A stretch of 23,731 nt of DNA, from contig JAJPHF010000161.1 of NCBI GenBank assembly GCA_021325365.1, positions 1-23,731 of the forward strand, written 5' to 3'. The DNA comes from Pseudomonadota bacterium (GTDB taxonomy: Bacteria; Chloroflexota; UBA6077; JAJPHF01). The number at the start of each line of letters is the position of its first letter. Positions within the stretch are counted from its first letter, which is position 1. The notes below the pieces were generated by a model, which saw only the letters and a program-made list of their open reading frames with translations, did no database searches and was not told the origin of the DNA. A program made the translations under genes and the position numbers. Shown here one piece after another: positions 13,102 to 19,625 of the stretch.

Positions 13102-13911
13102 ATGGCCGAGATCGTCGCGGGGTTCGGCGTGCCCCACACGCCCATGTTTCCCGAGCAGGTCGCGCGCGAGGGGCCGCAGAGCGAGACGGCGCAGTTGTAC
13201 CGAGCCGTGGCCGAGCACCTCGACGCCGTCCAGCCCGACGCGCTCGTCGTCTTCGACTCCGACCACCTGAACACTTTCTTCTTCAACAATCTCCCCACGT
13301 TTTGCGTGGGCGCCGCGGCCTGCACTGAGGGGCCGAACGACACGAACGCGCGCATACCCCACTACGTGGTGCCGGTGGCCGAGGAGCTGGCGCGCGGCGT
13401 GTACCACGCCGGCCCGGCGCACGGTTTCGACCTCGCCGTCAGCCAGGAGTTCCAGGTCGATCACTCGGTGCTCGTACCGCTGCACTTCCTCACGCCGCGC
13501 ATGCAGGTGCCCATCGTACCCGTGTTCATCAACGGCGTGGCGCCGCCGCTACCGCAGGCGCGGCGCTGCTACGCGCTCGGCCAGCTGGTGCGCCAGGTCG
13601 TGGAAAGCTGGCCGGCCGAGCAGCGAGTCGCCGTGCTGGCGAGCGGCAGCTTCTCGCTGGAGGTCGCGGGGCCGCGCGTCGGCATCACTGATGGCGACTG
13701 GATGCGTACGGTGTTGCGCCACCTGGGCCGCGCCGAGACGCGCGCGCTGCTGGTGCAGGCGACGACCGAGCGGATGCTGGCGGCCGGGAACGTGTCGGGC
13801 GAGCTGCTGAACTGGATCGCCCTACTCGGCGTGATCGGGCGACGGCGGCCGGTCTTCCTCGAGCCGCAGATGAGCCACGGCCACGCCTACGGTGTCTGGC
13901 GCTGGGACTGA
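13102..13911 (+). CDS. LigB-family extradiol dioxygenase-like protein lacking the LigB catalytic His
   Basis: 269 residues, close to LigB-type protocatechuate 4,5-dioxygenase beta subunits, with a GGAGG (13091-13095) before ATG 13102. The LigB order is clear: GVPHTP (His12), FDSDHLNTFFFNNLPTF (His55), VDHSVLVPLHF (His121) and SGELLNWIALLG (Glu234), giving the 2-His-1-Glu Fe(II) site His12/His55/Glu234. In Sphingobium LigB the catalytic base lies in GTGGMSHQLQGPR. Here the aligned segment is LASGSFSLEVAGPR, so Leu186 replaces the His. The rest of the fold is intact and is followed by a LigA-like gene, so it is not simply decayed. It may cleave a different substrate, use another base, or have lost dioxygenation. 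Confidence 0.88.
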   Translation: MAEIVAGFGVPHTPMFPEQVAREGPQSETAQLYRAVAEHLDAVQPDALVVFDSDHLNTFFFNNLPTFCVGAAACTEGPNDTNARIPHYVVPVAEELARGVYHAGPAHGFDLAVSQEFQVDHSVLVPLHFLTPRMQVPIVPVFINGVAPPLPQARRCYALGQLVRQVVESWPAEQRVAVLASGSFSLEVAGPRVGITDGDWMRTVLRHLGRAETRALLVQATTERMLAAGNVSGELLNWIALLGVIGRRRPVFLEPQMSHGHAYGVWRWD

Positions 13912-13914
13912 CGC

Positions 13915-13949
13915 GAGTGCTCCGTACCGAGTGCTGAGTGCTGGGTGAG
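13915..13949. repeat. Heptad repeat between ligB-like and ligA-like genes
   Basis: GAGTGCT occurs at 13915-13921, 13929-13935 and 13936-13942, with degenerate heptads CCGTACC (13922-13928) and GGGTGAG (13943-13949), giving five heptads in phase. It fills the gap between the two genes and ends just before the ATG at 13956. Its 7-base period and intercistronic position echo the element at 1608-1734. Confidence 0.6.
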
Positions 13950-13955
13950 AACGAG

Positions 13956-14300
13956 ATGAGCGTGTATGAGGTGGACAAGATCTGCTGGCGGGCGCAGCAC
14001 GACCCGCCGTTCCGCGAGCAGCTTCGCCAGGACCCGGCGCGGGCGCTGGCCGACTTGCCGCTGACCCCCGAGGAGCGCGAGGCGCTGCTGGCGGGCAACG
14101 TGGCACGCCTGTACCAGCTTGGCGCCCACCCCTACCTGCTCGGCCACCTGAGCCGCTACGGCCTGTTCGGGCTGACGCGCGAGAACTATGGCCGCCAGAT
14201 GAAGGCGCTGCTCGACACGCCCGCCGAGCAAGCCCGGGCCCGCCTGGCCGGGCGGCCGGTCGGCGCGGCGGAGGGCGCTCGCGCGGGATCGGCGTCATGA
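13956..14300 (+). CDS. LigA-like small subunit of extradiol ring-cleavage dioxygenase
   Basis: 114 residues from ATG 13956; a GTG at 13938 in the same frame lies inside the heptad repeat and is less likely. VYEVDKICWRAQHDPPFREQ, DLPLTPEEREALLAGNVARLY and GAHPYLLGHLSRYGLFGLT match the all-helical LigA fold of type II extradiol dioxygenase alpha subunits. In LigAB this subunit caps the active site of LigB and shapes substrate choice. It follows the LigB-like gene by 44 bases and overlaps the next gene by four (ATGA at 14297), indicating translational coupling. The last ~20 residues are Ala/Gly/Arg-rich and poorly conserved. Confidence 0.8.
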   Translation: MSVYEVDKICWRAQHDPPFREQLRQDPARALADLPLTPEEREALLAGNVARLYQLGAHPYLLGHLSRYGLFGLTRENYGRQMKALLDTPAEQARARLAGRPVGAAEGARAGSAS

Positions 14301-15364
14301 GTCGTGGAAGCGCTGGCCGGCGCCGGGCGGCCCGGGCGCCGCGGCCGTGCGTCCCGCTCCTCCTCGCCCTCGTCCTGACCGCGTGCGCCGGGCCCGGCGC
14401 CGTGCCCCCTGCCGCCGGGACACCCCCGGCGCCCGCGGGCGGTGCGCCAGCCGCGGCGACGGCGCCCGCGCCCACGGCGCCCCCGCAGCGCCCGCCGCTG
14501 CGCGCGACCTACGTTGCGCCGGTGGCGGTTATGGCGCCGCTCTGGATGGCGAAGGAGGGCGGGTTCTTCGAGCGCTACAACGTGCCCGTCGAGATGGGGC
14601 ACATCCAGGCCAACGCTGCCGTGGCCGCGCTGCTGGCCGGCGAGGTCGACCTGCTGGAGATCTCCGGGCCGCCGGTGCTCTCCGCCGCGCTCCAGGGCGC
14701 CGACATCGGCTTCATCGCCGGGGCGCTGAACAAGATGATCTTCAGCGTGCAGGTCGCGCCCGACGTCCATTCGCCCCAGGACCTGAAGGGCAAGCTGTTC
14801 GGCACCGACCGGCCCGGCACGCCGGTGGCCTTCGGCACCGAGGTGGCGCTGCAGCGGCTGGGGCTCCAGCCGACGGACGTGCAGCTACTGAACATCGGCT
14901 CGTCGGACCAGCTCCTGGCGGCGCTGCTGTCGGGCCAGCTGGCCGCCGCCGTGCTGGCGCCGCCCGCCAGCTTCACCGCCGACGACGCCGGCTACCACCA
15001 GCTCATCAACCTCTACGACGTGCCCTACCAGAACGTCGGCTTCGCGGGCCGCCCGTCGGCGCTGCCGCCGCTGGAGGCCTCGCTGGTGCCGTTCTTGCGC
15101 GCGGTGCGCGACGGCATCGACCTGTACAACGACGACAAGGCGCTAGCCGTGAAGGTGATCCAGCAGTACACGGACGAGAACGACCCCATGGTCCTCGACA
15201 AGACCTACGAGTTCTACAAGGCCGCCGGCTTCAACCGGAGCCTCGACGTGTCCGAAGCTGGTATCCAGAGCATTCTCGGCTTCCTCGCCCAGACGGTCCC
15301 CGCCGCGCAGGACGCGCAGCCGGGCCAGTTCTTCGACGACCGCTACGTCCGCCAGCTCCAGTAG
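14297..15364 (+). CDS. ABC transporter substrate-binding lipoprotein, NMT1/SsuA-like
   Basis: 355 residues. A basic N-terminus, hydrophobic LLLALVL and lipobox LTAC with Cys30 mark an exported lipoprotein. A Pro/Ala-rich spacer to about residue 70 leads into the type II periplasmic-binding fold: ATYVAPVAVMAPLWMAKEGGFFERYNV, AAVAALLAGEVDLLEISGPPVLSAALQGADIG, PQDLKGKLFGTDRPGTPVAFG, and LLAALLSGQLAAAVLAPPAS. This is the NMT1/THI5/SsuA/TauA superfamily, binding aromatic, sulfonate or pyrimidine-like ligands. Its start overlaps the LigA-like stop (ATGA), so it is made with the ring-cleavage pair. No permease or ATPase follows, so it either shares a distant transporter or acts as a sensor or capture protein. 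Confidence 0.88.
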   Translation: MSRGSAGRRRAARAPRPCVPLLLALVLTACAGPGAVPPAAGTPPAPAGGAPAAATAPAPTAPPQRPPLRATYVAPVAVMAPLWMAKEGGFFERYNVPVEMGHIQANAAVAALLAGEVDLLEISGPPVLSAALQGADIGFIAGALNKMIFSVQVAPDVHSPQDLKGKLFGTDRPGTPVAFGTEVALQRLGLQPTDVQLLNIGSSDQLLAALLSGQLAAAVLAPPASFTADDAGYHQLINLYDVPYQNVGFAGRPSALPPLEASLVPFLRAVRDGIDLYNDDKALAVKVIQQYTDENDPMVLDKTYEFYKAAGFNRSLDVSEAGIQSILGFLAQTVPAAQDAQPGQFFDDRYVRQLQ

Positions 15365-15403
15365 CCGCGCCCGGCCAGCCAGGAGTTGCGGCCTGACGGC
15401 CGC

Positions 15404-15552
15404 GGGCGGCTACGAGAGCCGCCCCTACGTCCCCCGGGGCTGCTCGCCTAGCCGGGATCAGGGCGGCGGCCTGTGGGCCGCAGGCGGGATGAATCACACC
15501 CCTGCGAGGTACGCGCTACGAGGGCGCGGGCGCGATGGATCACATCCCTACG
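15404..15552. repeat. Cluster of dispersed palindromic repeats
   Basis: GGGCGGCT, ACGAG, AGCCGCCC (15404-15424) with a CTACG tail, then two 19-base direct repeats, GATGAATCACACCCCTGCG (15488-15506) and GATGGATCACATCCCTACG (15534-15552), differing at three positions and 46 bases apart. The stem plus CCTACG pattern matches the repeat at 2683-2711. They fill the 220-bp gap between the convergent binding-protein and hydrolase genes; no gene is seen here. The first stem may serve as terminator for the ligBA operon. Confidence 0.6.
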
Positions 15553-15584
15553 CGGCGTGGCGCTCGCCTCGTGTGTATGCCGCT

Positions 15585-16295
15585 CTAGGCGGGGCTATTC
15601 TGGAACCAGGCGAGCGCCGCCCGGATGGTCGCGGGGGGCACAGTGTGGCCGCCGTCGAACTCCTCGTAGCGCACATCGTAGCCAGCCCGCCTGAGCGCCG
15701 GCACGATCCGCCGACTGCAATGGTCGATGGGCAGCACGTCGTCGTGTGTGCCGTGCGAGACGAAGATGCGCGGCTGCCCACGCTGAGTGGCGGGCGAGGC
15801 GAAGCCGGGCGAGAAGGCGATGACGTGCGTGAACAGATCGCCGTTCGTCAGCCCAAGCGACAGCGCATACGACGCGCCGTCGGAGAACCCCTCGACGGCC
15901 AGGCGCGCGGGGGCCACGGCGTAGCGGGCGAAAATATCCGCCAGCGCCTGCTGGATGACGGCGACATCGGGGCCGAAGCCGCCGCGCAACAGGTCCCAGG
16001 TGGGGCCGCGCGAGTCGGGCGCGAACAGGATCAACCCTGCCCCGTCGGCGAGGTCGAGGAATGGCGCGAGGCCGTGCTGCGCGTTGCCGCCCGCGCCGTG
16101 CAGCATCAGCACGAAGGGCGCGGAGCGCCCCGGCTGGTAATCCGCGGGCACGTACAGCAACCCCGCGCGTGCCCCATCCGCGCCGACCGTTTGTAGCCCG
16201 CGGGGCGCCGGGCCGACCGGCGCGCCCGGGCGCGCGGTCAGGCGGCCCTCCGCCGGCGCCGCTTCCGTCCGCTCTAGCCGTCGTCGCGCACGCAC
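15585..16295 (-). CDS. Alpha/beta hydrolase, feruloyl esterase/PHB-depolymerase-like
   Basis: 236 residues if the GTG at 16295 (GGGGGG four bases upstream) is the start; the first ~35 residues are Arg/Ala-rich and a later start is possible. The core has LYVPADYQPGRSAPFVLMLHGAGGN (oxyanion loop HGAGG), the nucleophile elbow EGFSDGASYAL (Ser), HGTHDDVLPIDH (Asp) and FDGGHTVPP (His), a full Ser-Asp-His triad in the right order. No signal peptide is obvious, so probably cytoplasmic. This group hydrolyses esters of small carboxylates or lignin-derived aromatics. It is convergent with the binding-protein gene and divergent from the cyclase. Confidence 0.85.
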   Translation of the reverse strand: MRARRRLERTEAAPAEGRLTARPGAPVGPAPRGLQTVGADGARAGLLYVPADYQPGRSAPFVLMLHGAGGNAQHGLAPFLDLADGAGLILFAPDSRGPTWDLLRGGFGPDVAVIQQALADIFARYAVAPARLAVEGFSDGASYALSLGLTNGDLFTHVIAFSPGFASPATQRGQPRIFVSHGTHDDVLPIDHCSRRIVPALRRAGYDVRYEEFDGGHTVPPATIRAALAWFQNSPA

Positions 16296-16502
16296 GCTAC
16301 CCCCCGGCCGGTTGCTGGGGCCGCGCCGCGAGGCCTTGACTCCGCCGCTACGGCCCGCGTACCCTCACCGTCGGCGGCTCGGCTGCTCGCGGAGCGGCGC
16401 CGTGCGGATGGCGCGCGACGGCGCGCCCGGCCCGGCCCAATGACTAGTAGCAGGTTTCACGCCACCCGCCCCTGGACCGACCGCCGGCGATAGCGGGACT
16501 GC
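16296..16502. other. Divergent intergenic region before the cyclase
   Basis: The 207-bp gap must hold promoters for both the hydrolase and the cyclase. The only less GC-rich patch is 16438-16462 (CAATGACTAGTAGCAGG). I could not identify a reliable promoter or operator. Confidence 0.3.
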
Positions 16503-18116
16503 ATGAGTAATGACCACCCCACTAGCCTGACTGCCGCCGGGCAGCACCTGCCCGCCGGCCGCGCGCTCGCGCCGGAGGCGCTCCGCGAGACGCGCCACTC
16601 GCTGCGCACGCCGCTGAACCACATCATCGGCTACAGCGAGATGTTGCTGGAGTCGGCCGCCGACCAGGGCTTGGAGGCGCTGGTGCCGGACCTGGAGCGG
16701 GTCCACGCCGCGGGCCAGCACCTGCTCGAACAGCTCGACCGGCTGCTAGGACCGGCGCAGGTGGCGGCCGGCACCGTGGACCCCGCCCTGCTCAGCCTCG
16801 AGCTGCGCACGCCGCTGAACGCCGTCGTCGGCTACACGGAGATCCTGTTGGAGGCCGCCGCCGATCGCGACCAGCGGGAGGCCGTGCTCGACCTGGAGAA
16901 GATCCACGCCGCCAGCAAGCACCTGCTCGGCCTCATCGACTACGTGCTGGACCTCTCGCGGATCGAGGCCGGCGCGCTGCCCGCCGCGCCGGTCATCGCC
17001 CCCCCAGAATCGGGGGGAACGGCTGCGGCCACCGCCTCGGCAGCAGCGGGGACGGGAGCCGACGGGGAGCCGGCCCTCCGCACGGAGCACGGCTCGCTGC
17101 TGGTCGTCGACGACAACGCGCTGAACCGCGACGTGCTCGCCCGGCGCCTGGAGCGGCTGGGCTACACCGTCGCGACGGCCGAGAACGGGCGCCAGGCGCT
17201 GGCGATGCTGCGCGCCGCACCCTACGACCTCGTGCTGCTGGACATCCTCATGCCCGAGCTGGACGGCTACCAGGTGCTGCGGCAGCTCAAGGCCGACGAG
17301 CAGCTTCGGCACATCCCGGTGGTCGTGCTCTCCGCCATCGACGAGCTGGAGAGCGTGGTGCGGTGCGTCGAGCTGGGCGCCGACGACTACCTGCCCAAGC
17401 CGTTCAACCCCGCGCTGCTGCGCGCGCGCATCGGCGCGTCGCTGGAGAAGAAGCGCCTGCGCGACCAGGAAGTGTGGTACCGGCAGCAGATCGAGGCCGA
17501 GCGCCAGCGCGCCGACGAGCTGCTCCACGTCATCCTGCCCGACGAGATCGTGCGCGAGCTGAAGACGACCGACGCCGTGCAGCCGCGGCGCTATGAGCAC
17601 GTCGCCGTGCTGTTTTGCGACATCGTGGGCTTCACGCCGTACTGCGACCAGCGGCAGCCCCAGGAGGTGCTCACGAGCTTGCAGCAGCTCGTAGAGGTGT
17701 ACGAGGACCTGGCCGCGCGCTACGAGATGCAGAAGATCAAGACCATCGGCGACGCCTTCATGGCCGTGGCCGGCCTGCTCACCCCGGTCGAGAACCCGGT
17801 GCTGAACTGCGTGCGCTGCGGCCTGGACATGATCGCCGCGGCGCCGCGGCTGACCGCCGAGTGGACGGTGCGCGTGGGCGTCCACGTCGGCCCGGTCGTC
17901 GCGGGGGTGCTCGGGCGCCGCCAGTACTTGTTCGACCTGTGGGGCGACACGGTGAACACCGCCGCGCGCATGGAAAGCTCGGGGGTAGCGGGCACGGTCA
18001 CGCTCAGCCGCGCCGCCTGGGACGCGGTCGCCACCCACTACCCCGGCGAGCGCGTCGGGGCTATCCCCGTCAAGGGCAAGGGCGACCTGGAAGTGTTCCG
18101 CATCGCGCCGGGGTGA
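16503..18116 (+). CDS. Tandem HisKA - receiver - class III adenylate cyclase signalling protein
   Basis: 537 residues, soluble. Two HisKA-like dimerisation helices come first: residues ~25-85 with RHSLRTPLN (His32, canonical H-box) and ~92-158 with SLELRTPLN, where Leu99 replaces the phospho-acceptor His. No HATPase domain follows. After an Ala/Pro-rich linker a receiver domain (198-315) has Asp203/204, phospho-acceptor Asp247, Ser277 and Lys299. A coiled segment (315-350) leads to a class III cyclase (360-537) with metal ligands Asp373 and Asp417, adenine-selecting Lys413 and Asp478, and transition-state Asn485 and Arg489, so ATP to cAMP is expected. Phosphate from a separate kinase or phosphotransfer partner probably controls it. 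No kinase or cAMP receptor gene is in view. Confidence 0.92.
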   Translation: MSNDHPTSLTAAGQHLPAGRALAPEALRETRHSLRTPLNHIIGYSEMLLESAADQGLEALVPDLERVHAAGQHLLEQLDRLLGPAQVAAGTVDPALLSLELRTPLNAVVGYTEILLEAAADRDQREAVLDLEKIHAASKHLLGLIDYVLDLSRIEAGALPAAPVIAPPESGGTAAATASAAAGTGADGEPALRTEHGSLLVVDDNALNRDVLARRLERLGYTVATAENGRQALAMLRAAPYDLVLLDILMPELDGYQVLRQLKADEQLRHIPVVVLSAIDELESVVRCVELGADDYLPKPFNPALLRARIGASLEKKRLRDQEVWYRQQIEAERQRADELLHVILPDEIVRELKTTDAVQPRRYEHVAVLFCDIVGFTPYCDQRQPQEVLTSLQQLVEVYEDLAARYEMQKIKTIGDAFMAVAGLLTPVENPVLNCVRCGLDMIAAAPRLTAEWTVRVGVHVGPVVAGVLGRRQYLFDLWGDTVNTAARMESSGVAGTVTLSRAAWDAVATHYPGERVGAIPVKGKGDLEVFRIAPG

Positions 18117-18117
18117 C

Positions 18118-18143
18118 CCTCTCCCCCCATAGGGGGCGGGGGC
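18118..18143. terminator. Bidirectional terminator-like hairpin
   Basis: CCCTCTCCCCCC, AT, AGGGGGCGGGGG forms a strong imperfect stem two bases after the cyclase stop and before the convergent binding-protein stop at 18148. It is a degenerate relative of the hairpins at 7701-7781. There is no U-tract, so the function is inferred from position. Confidence 0.45.
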
Positions 18144-18147
18144 CATC

Positions 18148-19353
18148 CTAGGAGCCGCGCCAGCTCTTGATCTTCTCGCTGATCGGCGCCCGCTCCAGCT
18201 TGGAGAACTCCCAGCCGAAAGTGTCGAAGTACTCGACGCCCGGTTGGGGGATCTCGTAGCTCTCCACCCAAGTCGGGTCGATGTCGTTGCGGAGCGGCAC
18301 GCTGTGCTCCGCCCGCGCGTAGACCTCCAGCCCCTCGCGTGAGGCCAGCCAGTTGATGAGCAGGCGCGCGGCGTTGGGGTGGGGCGCGCGGTTCAGCAGG
18401 ATGGCGATGCCCGAGCCGGCCGTCATGCTGCCGGGCAGCCCCGGCAGGCTCGTGACGACGGCGACGGGGAAGCCGTCGCGCTGGAGCGGCCCCAACACGT
18501 CGGACGGCGTGGGGTTGAGGACGATGGGATAGGTGCCGCGCCCGAGCCAGTCGGCCAGCTGGCGCCGGTCGCGGGTGAAGCCGACCTGCTGGTCGCCGTA
18601 GAGCCGGTGGATGAAATCCTCGCCGAAGGTCACCTGCAGGAACGCCGCGGTGTTCGAGCCAGAGCCGGATACCGTCGGGTCGTCCTGCGCGATGAGCCCC
18701 TTGTACTTGGGGTTCAGCAGGTCTTGCGGCGAGGTGATCTCGCCGGGCTGGATGCGCGTCGTATTGATGCCGAGTACGGGCTGCACGTTGTTCACGAGCC
18801 GCAGCGCGTAGGTGTCGTCGGGATCGATGAACCACAGCCGCCCGAGCTTCCAGTGCGCCGGATCGGTGACCTCGGGGTGGATGAGCACGGGCCGCAGCGG
18901 ATCGATCATCCCCTCCGGGTAGAACTCCACGACGATGGTCTGGGCGCCGCCGACGACCACGTCGACGGTGTACAGCCCGGCGGCGCGCTCGCTGCGCAGG
19001 CGCGTCAGCAGGTCGCCCCGTCGTCCCCCCAGGTACTCGACGTCGACGCCGAAGCGGTCCTTGAAGCGCGCGGCGACCTGGGCGCGCACCTCGGGCGTCG
19101 GCGGGCCAGAGAAGACGACGGTGCCCTCGCGGCGCGCCCCTTCGATCAGGTCGGCCCATTGGCGCTCCCAGTCGGCGCCCGTGGCGGTCCCCGCCGGCGG
19201 GGCTGGCGGGCTCGTCGCGGGCGGCGGCGCCCCCGGCGCGGGCGCCTGGCAGCCGCCCAGCAGCGCGGCGCCGCCGCCGAGCGCGGCCAGGCGCAGCAGC
19301 GCGCGCCGGCCGAGCCGCCCGCCAAGCATGGCTCTCCGCTGCCGGCCATCCAT
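18148..19353 (-). CDS. ABC transporter substrate-binding lipoprotein, iron(III)/FbpA-like type
   Basis: 401 residues from the ATG at 19353, selected for GGGGGAG five bases upstream; the frame is open to 19422 without a better start. The signal is GRLGRRALLRLAALGGGAALLGGC: a twin-arginine pair (16-17) before the hydrophobic stretch and a lipobox ending at Cys35, so possibly a Tat-exported lipoprotein. A Pro/Ala linker follows, then the type II binding fold with EGARREGTVVFSGPPTPEV, FKDRFGVDVEYLGG, LLTRLRSERAAGLYTVDVVVGG and a late SGIAILLNRAPHPNAARLLINWLASREG, typical of the Fe(3+)/thiamine-type solute-binding family. It lies divergent from the fused permease at 19626 across a shared promoter region, its probable partner. 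Confidence 0.9.
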   Translation of the reverse strand: MDGRQRRAMLGGRLGRRALLRLAALGGGAALLGGCQAPAPGAPPPATSPPAPPAGTATGADWERQWADLIEGARREGTVVFSGPPTPEVRAQVAARFKDRFGVDVEYLGGRRGDLLTRLRSERAAGLYTVDVVVGGAQTIVVEFYPEGMIDPLRPVLIHPEVTDPAHWKLGRLWFIDPDDTYALRLVNNVQPVLGINTTRIQPGEITSPQDLLNPKYKGLIAQDDPTVSGSGSNTAAFLQVTFGEDFIHRLYGDQQVGFTRDRRQLADWLGRGTYPIVLNPTPSDVLGPLQRDGFPVAVVTSLPGLPGSMTAGSGIAILLNRAPHPNAARLLINWLASREGLEVYARAEHSVPLRNDIDPTWVESYEIPQPGVEYFDTFGWEFSKLERAPISEKIKSWRGS

Positions 19354-19494
19354 GCCGCTCCCCCTGTCCTGAGGCTCGTGGGTCGTTACGGATCCATGGC
19401 CGGGCGGGACGTCACCTACCACGGATCGCGCCCAAGTGTGGCGAGCAGCGAGTGCTACCGAGGCGGGCCCAGCCGCTCCACCCCCTGCTGTTGG

Positions 19495-19566
19495 AATCTA
19501 GGGGGCGTCCGGCCCCGCTGTCAACACATCAAAGAGTTTGACAGGCCCGCGAGGGGCCGCTAAAAC
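19495..19566. promoter_or_regulatory. Divergent promoters with face-to-face -35 boxes
   Basis: Plus strand: TTGACA (19538-19543), 17-base spacer, TAAAAC (19561-19566), driving the permease gene. Minus strand: TTGACA (19519-19524), 18-base spacer, TAGATT (19495-19500), driving the binding-protein gene. The two -35 boxes form the 7-bp inverted repeat CTGTCAA/TTGACAG with 13 bases between, a natural place for one regulator to control both genes. Confidence 0.6.
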
Positions 19567-19625
19567 GATACCAATGTTTGACGGGCATGGTGTGCTATGC
19601 CCCCCCGCCCGCGGAGAGAACCTCG

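Noticed and set aside
16746..18146. A 466-codon antisense frame opposite the cyclase
   Set aside because: The His/Gln/Val/Arg-rich shadow carries none of the motifs seen on the coding strand.
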